Origin: Caldilineaceae bacterium
GTDB lineage: Bacteria > Chloroflexota > Anaerolineae > Caldilineales > Caldilineaceae
Direction of reading: 5' to 3'
Assembly: GCA_012032975.1 (NCBI GenBank)
Contig: JAAUPU010000070.1
Coordinates: 1 to 8,935 of the forward strand
DNA: 8,935 nt
In this document: piece by piece, positions 1 to 7,469 of the stretch
How the letters are laid out: each line of letters starts with the position of its first letter
Position numbering within the stretch: position 1 is the stretch's first letter
Translations under genes and position numbers: made by a program
Notes under the pieces: generated by a model
The model's input: only the letters and a program-made list of their open reading frames with translations
The model's database searches: none
Told to the model about the DNA's origin: nothing

Positions 1-595
1 TGTTGGTCGTTGATGGCGGCTCTACCGACCGCACGACCGCCATCGCGCGCGCGTACCCCTTTGTGCGCCTCCTGCATCAGCAAGGGGATGGCCTCGCCGA
101 TGCGTGGAACCTGGGAATCCAGGCAGCCAGCGGCGACTTCGTGGCGTTCCTGGACCACGATGACTTTTGGGATCGGGAAAAGCTGCGCCTCCAGCTCGAC
201 TGTTTTGAAGCCCGTCCCGAAGTTGACTATTGCATCGGCAAGCTACGCTTTTCCTGGAAGAAGGCCACCAAGCACCAACCGGCTTTAAGGCCGATCTGAT
301 CGGTCAAGAAGTCGTGGGTCGAGTGCCGGGGACGCTGCTGGCGCGCAAGAGCCTCTTCGACAGAATTGGCCTCTTCGATACCCGATATGCCATCGCATCC
401 GACGTGGACTGGTTTGTGCGCGCAAAAGATCACGGCGCGGCGATGCACACACTGCCGCAACTTCTGCTGCACAAGCGCGTACACAGCGCCAACCTGTCGT
501 CGAATGCAGAAACAAACTCGCGAGAGCTGCTCCATCTCTTGCACAGATCCAGACATACGCGCCGCGAGCGCCCATCCGTCGAGCCAGGCAAGTGA
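1..595 (+). CDS. GT2 glycosyltransferase, 5'-truncated and frameshifted
   Basis: This is a family 2 (GT-A fold) glycosyltransferase, which transfers a sugar from a nucleotide-sugar donor to a glycan acceptor in the cytoplasm. The window opens inside its N-terminal domain at VVDGGSTDRT, the nucleotide-binding DGGSTD motif. It continues through the acidic DHDD metal-binding motif (the DXD position) followed by the FWDREKL segment. The reading frame breaks at the TTTT run at 249-252; restoring one T gives KLRFFLEEGHQ and joins the frame starting at 3 to the frame ending at 595. The second part has the usual C-terminal pattern RKSLFDRIGLFDT, SDVDWF and HKRVHSANLS. The start codon lies left of the window, so a TTG at position 3 is internal. 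The stop TGA overlaps the GTG of the next gene, which suggests translational coupling. The family call is secure; the sugar and acceptor cannot be read from the sequence. Confidence 0.88.
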
Positions 596-1542
596 ACCGG
601 ATGACTTCACAGCGGGCAGAGCTCGTCCAGCGTTATGAACGAGAACTCAACCGAACCATTGCGACCAAGCCCGAATTTATCGCCGGCCTGGATTCAGCGC
701 TTCAGGCCCATCGCGGATATGCCGCCGGCAAGATAGGCGTATCCGAGAAGCAGTGGCTGCTCTACAAGATCTTGTTGGATACACAAGCCGACCGAAGGCA
801 GCAGTTTGCCCATGAGCAACTCCTCGCCCAACATTGGAATGTGCAGTCCGGTCTCTTTCCTGTAGAACGGGCCTTCTACGCACGGTTCACAGAGGCGTAT
901 GTCGAACATCTCCTCAACCTGAACTGTTTGGGGCTTTTCTTTGATCTTCCCGACCACGAGATGAGGATCATTCACCATTTCAAGCCACCGGCGGCGCTTG
1001 TCTATTTCGGGGATCAGGAGCCTGATCGGTCGTCGCCTGCGGACGATAGTCGCTGCTACTTGCCGCTCTTTGCAAACAAGCGACTCCTGTTGGTGTCACC
1101 CTATGCCAGCTTCCTCCGCGACCGCGCCAATGAAGCGACCTTTACCAGGGTATGGGCAAAGACGGGCAAAGGCTGGTTCTGGCCCGCCAGTGTGGATGCG
1201 CTGGAGTTTCCGTACGGCTATGAGCAGGCGACGCAGGCAAAATATGGCACGGCGCTTGACCTGTTTGATGAGATAGTCGAGCGAATGTCACGCTTGCGCT
1301 TTGACATTGCCCTGATCGGCGCAGGGGGCCTGGGCATCCCACTGGCCAGCGCCGCCAAGAAAATGGGAAAGGTCGGGCTGTCGTTGGGCGGCCATTTGCA
1401 GACCATCTTTGGCGTCAATGGCAAACGCTGGCGCCATCGGAAATGCTGGCAACGACGCTACTTCAACGAGTGGTGGGTCGATCTGCCTGCCTCCTACCGA
1501 CCGTCGACAAAGCAGGTGTCAGATGGAGGGGCATACTGGTGA
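592..1542 (+). CDS. Protein with GT-D-like C-terminal domain, putative glycosyltransferase
   Basis: This intact 316-residue protein has no signal peptide or membrane segment. The N-terminal 80 residues are charged and helical. The middle has a SGLFP motif (about 86-90), an FTEAYVEHL segment (99-107) and a possible strand KRLLLVSPY (163-171). The C-terminal third is the recognisable part: FDIALIGAGGLGIPLA (about 237-252), LSLGGHLQTIFGVNGKRW (263-280), FNEWWV (291-296) and a terminal GGAYW. This pattern resembles the GT-D fold-like domain of uncharacterised proteins found in polysaccharide loci, where a glycine-rich loop would bind a nucleotide-sugar. That match is from memory of the family, not a search. 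GTG at 592 overlaps the upstream TGA; ATG at 601 is an alternative start that would shorten the protein by three residues. Lying between two GT2 genes, it probably acts in the same glycan pathway. Confidence 0.65.
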   Translation: MNRMTSQRAELVQRYERELNRTIATKPEFIAGLDSALQAHRGYAAGKIGVSEKQWLLYKILLDTQADRRQQFAHEQLLAQHWNVQSGLFPVERAFYARFTEAYVEHLLNLNCLGLFFDLPDHEMRIIHHFKPPAALVYFGDQEPDRSSPADDSRCYLPLFANKRLLLVSPYASFLRDRANEATFTRVWAKTGKGWFWPASVDALEFPYGYEQATQAKYGTALDLFDEIVERMSRLRFDIALIGAGGLGIPLASAAKKMGKVGLSLGGHLQTIFGVNGKRWRHRKCWQRRYFNEWWVDLPASYRPSTKQVSDGGAYW

Positions 1543-1585
1543 TCGACAGCCGACCCATGTTCGCAAACAGCCCACAGACGAAGAG

Positions 1586-1592
1586 TGAGGAG
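1586..1592 (+). promoter_or_regulatory. Ribosome binding site of second GT2 gene
   Basis: TGAGGAG lies 8 bases before the ATG at 1601 and is a strong Shine-Dalgarno match. It supports 1601 as the start and shows that this gene initiates independently, despite the gap of only 58 bases after the previous gene. Confidence 0.7.
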
Positions 1593-1600
1593 CATCCATC

Positions 1601-2361
1601 ATGCTTGTGAGCGCCATCATTCCGGTCCACAACGGCGAGCCATTTCTGGGCGCGGCCATCGAAAGCGTGTTGGCGCAGGGCCACGACGAAATCGAAATTA
1701 TCGTGGTGAATGACGGTTCGAGCGATGAAAGCGCGGCTGTAGCACGCGCCTACGCCGACAGACCCGACAGCGTCGTGCGCTATCATAGGCAGCCCATGCC
1801 GGCCCGGCAGTGGCCCGCAACCAGGGCGTCTCATTGGCGCGTGGGGCTATCCTTGCTTTCCTGGATGCCGACGATCTGTGGGTCGATGGAAAGCTCACTG
1901 CCCAACTTGCTGCGTTGCAGGCTGACCCAACATTGGAGGCCGTCTTCGGAGAGGTAGAGCAATTCTTCAGCCCCGAACTGGATGACGCAGCCCGCGCGCG
2001 CTATGAACCGCTGCGCCAGATCGGCGGCGGCCATCACGTAGGCGCAATGCTGATCCGAGCCGACGCATTTGGCCGCGTTGGCAACTTTGACCAAACGCGG
2101 GGCTTTTCCGAATTTATTGACTGGTATGCGCGGGCGCAGGAGTCCGGTCTGCGCGAACAGGTGCTGGATCAAGTTGTGCTGCGCCGGCGCATTCACGGGG
2201 CCAACACAACCCTGCTTCGCCGCGACCAGCGCGTCGTATATGTCGACGTCATCAAGGCCGCGCTCGACCGCAGACGGGCTGCGGCCCAGTCGGCTCCGAC
2301 TCAGTCGGCTGCGACCCAGTCGGCTGCGGCCAAACCGGATGCAGCAACCACCGGCGGCTGA
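1601..2361 (+). CDS. GT2 glycosyltransferase with repeat-derived tail, one frameshift
   Basis: This is a family 2 glycosyltransferase of about 253 residues once one base is restored. The first frame carries VSAIIPVHNGE, the classic N-terminal strand, and IIVVNDGSSDES, the nucleotide-binding loop. The second frame carries VARNQGVSLARG, then FLDADDLW with the DADD metal-binding motif, and later GAMLIRADAFGRVG and RRIHGANTT, the usual C-terminal signature. The break is at the CCC run 1793-1795; adding one C gives RQPHAGPAVARNQG, the expected family sequence. The stop is at 2359-2361. The last 25 or so residues are low-complexity Ala/Gln/Ser/Thr, encoded by a 15-base tandem repeat, and do not belong to the GT fold. 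It probably works with the first GT2 gene and the flanking GT-D-like and nucleotidyltransferase genes. Donor and acceptor are unknown. Confidence 0.9.
2281..2325 (+). repeat. Three tandem 15-base repeats in GT2 C-terminus
   Basis: Three adjacent 15-base units each contain CAGTCGGCT at their 3' end and differ at only a few positions, which fits expansion by slippage or unequal recombination. The period is a multiple of three, so the frame is kept. The units encode AAQSA, PTQSA and ATQSA, giving a flexible hydrophilic tail that runs on into an Ala-rich stretch ending TTGG. Confidence 0.85.
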
Positions 2362-2412
2362 CCGCGCCTTTGAACCCGTTGCGCGCTCAATCTTGCACAG
2401 ACAAGGGAATAG

Positions 2413-3594
2413 ATGTCGTCTTCCAGCGCTGCGAAGAGTTACCTGCCAGACCCAACCCAAGAGCTTCTGCTGCGCGCCGCCCTGCTCCAGGGGCCGGAAG
2501 CTGTCCGCGCTTGGGAAGCATGGATCGAACGGGTGGATGTCGAAGGCGATCATCTCGACGGTGGCTCGTACCGGACATTGCCATTGCTGCATCACAACCT
2601 GATCGAAAACGGCGTGGACCATCCGCTGCTGGCACGGTTCAAGGGCATTCGGCGCAGGGTCTGGTATAAGAACCAGATCGTCTTTCGGATGATGGCTGAG
2701 CTGTTGTCGCGCCTGCACGACGCGGGAATGCCAACCCTGGTGCTGAAGGGAGCCGCGCTCACCGTCGGCTACTATGGCGACTACAGCCTGCGGCCGATGG
2801 AGGATTTTGATGTGCTGGCGCCAACGCTACGTGCAGACGAAGCCATCACCCTGATTGACAGCTGGGGCTGGAAAGCTGGTCAAGGGTCTGCCGAGCGCCT
2901 GCTCTCCGCCCCAAAGAAATGCCGGCACGCCGAGAGCTTCACCAACGCGACAGGGCAGAGCTTCGATCTGCACTGGAACCTGCTCCACACCTACCTCCGG
3001 CCTGATGCAGACGACCCATTCTGGTCCCACGCGATCCCGCTTGAGGTCGGCGAAGCGCAGACGCTAACCCTCGCGCCGTCGGATCAGTTGTTGCATGTGT
3101 GTGCACATGGCGCGTCCTGGAACAGAACGCCCTCCTTTCGCTGGGTGCTCGATGCGTGGCTCGTCTTGCACAAGGGAGGTGAAGTGGACTGGGGTCGGTT
3201 GGTCAGCCAGGCGGAGCGTTGTGATGTCGTGCTGCCAGTGGCCGACACATTGGGATATCTGCGATCTGCATTCGACGCCCCGATCCCAGAGGAAGTGGTG
3301 CGCGAGCTATCTAGCCGGCCGGTCGGCAGGGTCACGCGCAAAGGATACGAGGTGATGGCTGTCCCAGACAGCCAAAAGGGGCCGATCCGCACCTTCTGGC
3401 GTCACTATGCGCGATTTTATCACTCGGAATTCCGAAGCAGCGCGCTGCTCCAGCCGCTGCATTTTTTACGCTTCATGATGTGTATGTGGGGGGTGGATCA
3501 CCTTTGGCAGTTGCCGCAGGTTGGCTTTCGCAAGATGGTGCAGCGGGTGCGCGAGATGGCCGCGCACCGCGCTGCAAACGTTGACAGCGTCTAG
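2413..3594 (+). CDS. Nucleotidyltransferase family protein (NTP_transf_5 type, PF14907)
   Basis: This intact 393-residue cytoplasmic protein resembles the uncharacterised nucleotidyltransferase family PF14907. The polymerase-beta-like core is visible: LVLKGAAL (about 109-116) supplies the glycine turn, YYGDYSLRPMEDFDVL (120-135) supplies the paired acidic residues D131 and D133 expected to hold the metal, and FDLHWNL (184-190) fits the third conserved strand. HVCAHGASW (228-236) and RWVLDAWLVL (243-252) are the helical motifs typical of the C-terminal half. Members occur in exopolysaccharide and peptide-tailoring loci, but the transferred nucleotide and the acceptor are generally unknown. The start at 2413 is preceded by AGGGAA at 2404-2409. 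The gene follows the second GT2 by 51 bases, consistent with the end of the same operon, and converges with cls 43 bases downstream, where I see no convincing terminator hairpin. Confidence 0.85.
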   Translation: MSSSSAAKSYLPDPTQELLLRAALLQGPEAVRAWEAWIERVDVEGDHLDGGSYRTLPLLHHNLIENGVDHPLLARFKGIRRRVWYKNQIVFRMMAELLSRLHDAGMPTLVLKGAALTVGYYGDYSLRPMEDFDVLAPTLRADEAITLIDSWGWKAGQGSAERLLSAPKKCRHAESFTNATGQSFDLHWNLLHTYLRPDADDPFWSHAIPLEVGEAQTLTLAPSDQLLHVCAHGASWNRTPSFRWVLDAWLVLHKGGEVDWGRLVSQAERCDVVLPVADTLGYLRSAFDAPIPEEVVRELSSRPVGRVTRKGYEVMAVPDSQKGPIRTFWRHYARFYHSEFRSSALLQPLHFLRFMMCMWGVDHLWQLPQVGFRKMVQRVREMAAHRAANVDSV

Positions 3595-3637
3595 CCCCCG
3601 GGAGGCGGGAAGCCGAAAACGCGGTCGAAAGCTTCTT

Positions 3638-5091
3638 CTACAAGAGAGGTGAGGCGAGGCGGAAGACCGAATCGCCAAAGCGATCCCATGCGCTGCTGTT
3701 GTTATAGGCCTCCAGGTTGAACTCCGTGCAGTCATTCAGGTCGGCCAGAAAATCTGCCGCGAGTTCCTCGGACTTCTCCTTGTCATAGATGACGCAGTTG
3801 ATTTCGTAGTTTACGTTATAGCTGCGCACGTCCATATTGCACGACCCGATCGTGCAGACCTGGGAGTCCATGTTGATAGTCTTGGCGTGGTAATAGCCAC
3901 CGTTGTAGAGAAAGATGCGCACACCAGCCTCGGCCAATTCCTGGAAGTAGGTATTGGCTGCGCGATAGGGAATCTGGTACTTATGGCCGCGCGGGGTGCA
4001 GATCATGCGTACGTCAACGCCAGCCAATGCGGCAGATTTCATCGCTTCCAAGATGGTCTCGTCGGGGATGAAAAAGGGCGACTGGATATAGACATGTTTA
4101 CGCGCCGAGACGATCAGGTAAAAATAGAGCTGGCGAATGCCATGCCACCTGGAATCTGGACCAGAGGTCGTGATTTGCACCGGAGTGAATTGGTCGACGA
4201 CTCCTTCATGCGATGGGAAATAGTCGAGCAGGTCGGGCAAGGTCGTGTTGGTTGTGTTATACCAGGCAGCCAGAAAGGCGATCTGCAATGCCAGCGCGCC
4301 CTCACCGTGAATGCGCACCTGGGTGTCCCGCCACCGGGGCCAGGCGACGCCGGGCATCTGTTCTTTGTCCAGGTTCATGCCGCCCAGAAAACCAACCTTT
4401 CCATCGATGATGGTGATCTTGCGGTGTGAACGATAGTTGGCGAGATGGAGCGTGCGCAGCGAGTTGTAGGCCAGATAGGGCAAAACTCGATCCCTGCCGA
4501 CTTCATGTCGCTGATATACTGTTGCCCAGGACAGGCGCATTGCTGGCATCGTAGATCGCGCGCACCACCACGCCGGCCTTGGCGCGCTCGATCAGGACTT
4601 CCTTGACCTCGTTGGTAAATTCATCGTCAGTCCAGATGTAATATTGCATGTGGATGTGATGCTTGGCGTTCCGCAGATCCTCCAACAGGCGAGGATAAAA
4701 CTCGTCGGCATCCTGTAGAATTTCCACGTCGTTGCGACCGGTCAGCGTGGGGCCGGCATTGTTGGCAACCAGCTTCATCAGGTTTGGAATGATTGGATCC
4801 GGCTCCTCTTCCCGCAGCCGCGCGACCATATCGTCCAGGCTCATCACGCGTGTTCTTTATTTCGCTGGCCGCCTCCTTGCCAATGGCGCTTTCGGCCAAT
4901 TTCCTCTCCTGGCTGAAGAGCTTCCAGCCCCGGCCTGTGAAGATGTAGGCAATCACGCCGATGACCGGGACCGTGACAAATGCCAGCAACCATGCATAGG
5001 TCGACTGTGGGCGACGATTCTCCATGATCAGGAAGATGGCCACAGAAATAAGGTAGAGCAAGAATACAATGGTTAAGACGGATGCGAACAT
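3638..5091 (-). CDS. cls: Cardiolipin synthase (phospholipase D family), three frame breaks
   Basis: This membrane enzyme joins two phosphatidylglycerols, or a related pair of lipids, into cardiolipin. The N-terminus has two hydrophobic segments (about residues 4-22 and 33-52) separated by ENRRPQSTYAW, the PLDc_N domain. Two HKD catalytic motifs follow: HRKITIID at 4426-4403 with a downstream GGMN, and HAKTINMD at 3889-3866 with a downstream GSCNMD. Three frames must be joined. One extra base (or two missing) lies between about 4843 and 4858, one base is missing near 4517-4519, and one is missing at 4482-4488 beside the TTTT run. With these repaired, the middle reads GNSYISDMKSAGIE followed by LPYLAYN, and the protein is about 484 residues, the usual length for the family. 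The ATG at 5091 has an AGAAGGGA-type ribosome site just upstream (5101-5108). Both catalytic motifs are intact, so the enzyme is probably functional in the organism. Confidence 0.92.
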
Positions 5092-5404
5092 ACGTTTGGA
5101 TCCCTTCTCCGAGAGGACGGCTCCTGAATTTGGACGGATGAACTGCGCATAACAGCGGAAAGCAAAGATGATGACTTGCTTGTCGACAATGAGATTAGAC
5201 CATTAGTCGGGTCTATCTCCAAACCAACCAAACCGAACCGCAGCTATCGCTTCGAACGGCCAGCAATTTTAGCCGCAGCCAGCGATTGCCCGGCACAATG
5301 CTCGATGATAAGCTTACCGTGAGCAGTGAGGGTTCGGCCCGCATCAGGGGTCAAGAGGATTGCGCTTTTCAGTGCTCCACAGAGCAGAGGAAAGGTTCGA
5401 CTGA
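5092..5404. other. Divergent intergenic region between cls and mscS
   Basis: These 313 bases hold no convincing gene and must contain the promoters of both divergent genes. I could not identify a clear -35/-10 pair for either. The cls ribosome site lies at its left end and the mscS ribosome site at its right end (AGAGGAAAGG, 5386-5395). Two inverted repeats at 5180-5215 are listed separately. A short CCAAACCAACCAAACCGAACC run near 5219-5239 is low complexity and of no evident function. Confidence 0.5.
5180..5215. promoter_or_regulatory. Palindrome plus inverted repeat, candidate operator
   Basis: TTGTCGACAA (5180-5189) is a perfect 10-base palindrome. It is followed at once by TAGACC-N8-GGTCTA (5196-5201 and 5210-5215); the arms extend by AGA/TCT if one unpaired T is allowed. 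These are about 90 bases from the cls start and 190 from the mscS start, a position suited to a repressor or activator of cls or of both genes. No known regulator motif is recognised, and short palindromes arise by chance. Confidence 0.3.
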
Positions 5405-6213
5405 ATGAACATATTGGACGGGGAGCTTCAGTCAGTGGTGTTGGCGCTCGCGCTGCGCTTCGGTGCGGCGCTGCTGATTGTTCTGGTGGGTCGATGGTTG
5501 GCGAAAATGGCCAAACGGTGGATGGCCAAGGTACTCGCAAAGACCACGCTTACCGAATCTCTGGCCGATGTAACGGTCAAGTTCACCTATTATTCAGTGC
5601 TCGGCGCTGCAGCTCTGACGGCGCTGAGCGTGCTGGGTGTTCCGACAACCGCGCTGGTGGCCTTCATTGGTGTGGTGATCGTGATCCTGGGAATCGCGCT
5701 GCAAGAATCGCTGGGCAACTTCGCAGCGACGGTGATCTTTCTGCTCTTCGAGCCATACAGGGTGGGCGACCTGATCGAGACCGGTCGCGTGGTCGGCACG
5801 GTCCACGAAATCCAAATCTTCGACACGGTGATCCATTGTGCCGACCGCAAGGTTGTGGTATTGCCCAACGGCAAGATCCAGGCAGAGGGGGTTACCAATT
5901 ACTCGAAACAACCTATCTTGCGGGTCGATATCGAAATCGGTATCAGCTATCGGGACGACATCCAGTCAGCCAAACGCATCGCGCTCGAGGTGGTATGCGA
6001 GAATGCCCTCGTACTCGAGGATCCGCCGCCCCAGATCATCGTGCTGGAACTGGGCGATAGCAGCGTCAAGCTAGGCATCGCCCGTTCACCCGAGGCGAGG
6101 AATATTGGAATCTACTCTGGGAGTTGCCAGAGCAACTCAAGACTCGCTTTCAGCGCGAGGGCATCACCATCCCCTACCCACAGCGCGAGGTCCATCTCGT
6201 GTCAAAGCAGTAG
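5405..6213 (+). CDS. mscS: Small-conductance mechanosensitive channel, MscS family, frameshift near C-terminus
   Basis: This inner-membrane channel opens under membrane tension and releases solutes after osmotic downshock. Three hydrophobic segments are visible at about residues 11-31, 60-79 and 83-114. The third is the pore helix plus the GIALQESLGNFAA turn typical of MscS. It is followed by the beta-domain signature PYRVGDLIE (117-125), then VVVLPNGKI (150-158) and VTNYSKQP. The frame breaks at about 6077-6083; restoring one base gives (R or A)PFTRGEEYW and then the standard end GITIPYPQREVHLVSKQ with a TAG at 6211-6213. The repaired protein is about 269 residues, normal for the family (E. 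coli MscS has 286). Without repair the frame runs on to 6595 through the antisense of the next gene, which is an artefact. ATG 5405 has the ribosome site AGAGGAAAGG upstream. It is divergent from cls and converges with the UroD-like gene, with 16 bases between. Confidence 0.92.
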
Positions 6214-6229
6214 GTTGGATGGATTGGCC

Positions 6230-7216
6230 CTACACAACGACAGCCCGGCGAGCGGCCACCAGATTGCCTGTTGGCGCAGAGATAGGCGTGACACACCCGG
6301 TGCCGAGGATAAACCGCCGCCGCTCCGTTGCATCCAATGCGGCTTCGGCCTCGTTGCGCACGCTTTCCGGCGTGCCGCGCACCATCGTCTCCCACTGGCG
6401 CAATCCGCCGCACAGAACCTTGTCCGTCTGCAAACGTGCGTCTGCCAGTGTGGGCGGGGTCTCCCGGTCGTGCCAGTTCACCACCTGTGCTGGATAGTCG
6501 GCGACCAGGTCAAACATGACATTGGCGCCATGAAGGTGAAGCACGTTGAACCACATGTCACCGGCAGCGTCGAGTATCTGCAAGTCATGCGGTAGGCCAA
6601 ATTCTCGGTATTCCGCCTCGGTCAAAAGGTCATAGGATGCGTGCTGCACGGCCAGGAAGATTCCGGCAGCCCCCGTTGATTTGAGCCGCTCAATAAATCC
6701 CAGGATCGTATCGGTGAGCACATCCAGCCCAAACTTGAGCGCATCTGGATGCTGTCGAAGGTCGGCCAGCAATCGCTCGCCCGCCAAATTCTTGGCTTGG
6801 GAGAGGGGGTTGAAGATGGTCTGAATGAACGGCGTCGTGTCACCGACCGCCTCGCTGACCATGCGGTTGGCCTTGAGCACCTCTCCCAGCAGGCCGGTTT
6901 CTGGCGCCAGCGGTCGCAATTGCTGCCAATCCTCCGGTGACTGGATCACGCGTGGTCCCCAGACGTAGGTGCCTTCCTGGTTGCCCTCCCAATGGGCGAG
7001 CGCACCATATGGAACGACCGAAAAGTCACTGTTGGGCGTAACCTTGATAAAATCGAAATCGTATGTTCGCTGAAACTCCAGAGTAGCTCGCGCCAACTCT
7101 TCGCCACGCTGATCGTCGACAGGCCAATGACGCCAGAGTGCGACTGCCGGACGATCCACCGGCTCCCCGGCAATCGTCGCCTCCAATCGCTGTCGCTTGC
7201 TCATCCACTCGTTCAT
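6230..7216 (-). CDS. Uroporphyrinogen decarboxylase superfamily protein, likely methyltransferase-like and not HemE
   Basis: This intact 328-residue soluble protein has the URO-D TIM-barrel pattern: RLEATIAGEPVDRPAVALW at the N-terminus (about 10-28), VDRP included, FIKVTPNSDF (56-65), the TIFNPLSQAKNL region (133-144), ASYDLLTEAEYREF (193-206), VLHLHGANVMFDL (225-237) and FILGTGCVTPISAPTGNLVAA (302-321). It lacks the N-terminal arginine-rich RQAGRYLPEY motif of true HemE. The H-x-H at 227-229 with Cys308 sits where cobamide-type methyltransferases of this superfamily (MtaA/MtbA/CmuA) have their zinc ligands H-x-C and C. I infer a metal-binding methyltransferase-like role; its substrate is not readable. 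Being divergent from fchA-folD fits a one-carbon function. The start is ATG 7216, because GGAGG lies just upstream; an in-frame GTG at 7228 sits upstream of that site and is unlikely to be used. Confidence 0.82.
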   Translation of the reverse strand: MNEWMSKRQRLEATIAGEPVDRPAVALWRHWPVDDQRGEELARATLEFQRTYDFDFIKVTPNSDFSVVPYGALAHWEGNQEGTYVWGPRVIQSPEDWQQLRPLAPETGLLGEVLKANRMVSEAVGDTTPFIQTIFNPLSQAKNLAGERLLADLRQHPDALKFGLDVLTDTILGFIERLKSTGAAGIFLAVQHASYDLLTEAEYREFGLPHDLQILDAAGDMWFNVLHLHGANVMFDLVADYPAQVVNWHDRETPPTLADARLQTDKVLCGGLRQWETMVRGTPESVRNEAEAALDATERRRFILGTGCVTPISAPTGNLVAARRAVVV

Positions 7217-7220
7217 CGTT

Positions 7221-7226
7221 GCCTCC
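7221..7226 (-). promoter_or_regulatory. Ribosome binding site that fixes the UroD-like start
   Basis: On the minus strand TGGAGG precedes ATG 7216 by four bases (CAACG lies between it and the start, counting the last G). It is a full anti-Shine-Dalgarno match and selects 7216 over the in-frame GTG at 7228. Confidence 0.7.
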
Positions 7227-7228
7227 AC

Positions 7229-7417
7229 TCATGTTGCAATCTAGACTTCATGAATCACACGGCCGCACGGAACTGAGAAGCAATCCCCAGTCACCCACTT
7301 CGATAGTGCATGATGTACGTTTCCAGAACGCTGTCGATCTGATCCACCAAGACGGGACTCTGCTGACCCTTCGGCCATCGTCGTGGAGAGCACAAATCTA
7401 CCATTGGTCTCGCTGGG
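7229..7417. other. Intergenic spacer between the UroD-like gene and fchA
   Basis: I see no gene, hairpin terminator or tRNA in this spacer. It should contain the promoter of the minus-strand UroD-like gene, but no clear -35/-10 pair stands out on that strand. The plus-strand promoter for fchA is at its right edge. Confidence 0.4.
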
Positions 7418-7426
7418 TGGTATAAT
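7418..7426 (+). promoter_or_regulatory. Extended -10 promoter of fchA-folD
   Basis: TGGTATAAT is a perfect sigma-70 -10 hexamer (7421-7426) preceded by the TGn extension at the right spacing. The -35 is poor: TTGGTC at 7404 is too close, which is usual for extended -10 promoters. Transcription would begin near 7433, leaving a leader of about 37 bases before ATG 7470. Leader and context agree with a promoter for the fchA-folD pair. Confidence 0.6.
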
Positions 7427-7469
7427 TTAGCCATCTGACCACCCATTCAAAGTTGAAAGATGTAGCCAC

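Noticed and set aside
1831..2718. A 295-residue open frame on the minus strand
   Set aside because: It lies antisense to the second GT2 and the nucleotidyltransferase genes, shows no recognisable motif, and its Arg/Ser-rich stretch is only the complement of the 15-base repeat.
3595..3637. Terminator hairpin between the nucleotidyltransferase and cls genes
   Set aside because: The CCCG-GGAGG-CGGG element has only four-base arms and no T tract on either strand, too weak to call.
3887..4429. A 180-residue plus-strand open frame
   Set aside because: It is antisense to the catalytic part of cls, including the HKD motifs, and has no family features of its own.
5326..6060. A 244-residue plus-strand open frame overlapping mscS in another frame
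   Set aside because: It is Arg/Gly-rich with no hydrophobic or domain pattern, while the mscS frame shows full family motifs over the same bases.
6214..6595. Open frame continuing the mscS gene past its expected stop to give a 396-residue protein
   Set aside because: After the break near 6080 the frame has no MscS similarity and runs antisense through the UroD-like gene. The alternative frame gives the exact family C-terminus and stops at 6213.
6230..7216. Calling the UroD-like gene hemE (haem biosynthesis)
   Set aside because: The N-terminal HemE signature with its substrate-binding arginines is missing, and the H-x-H and GC motifs match methyltransferase-like members instead.
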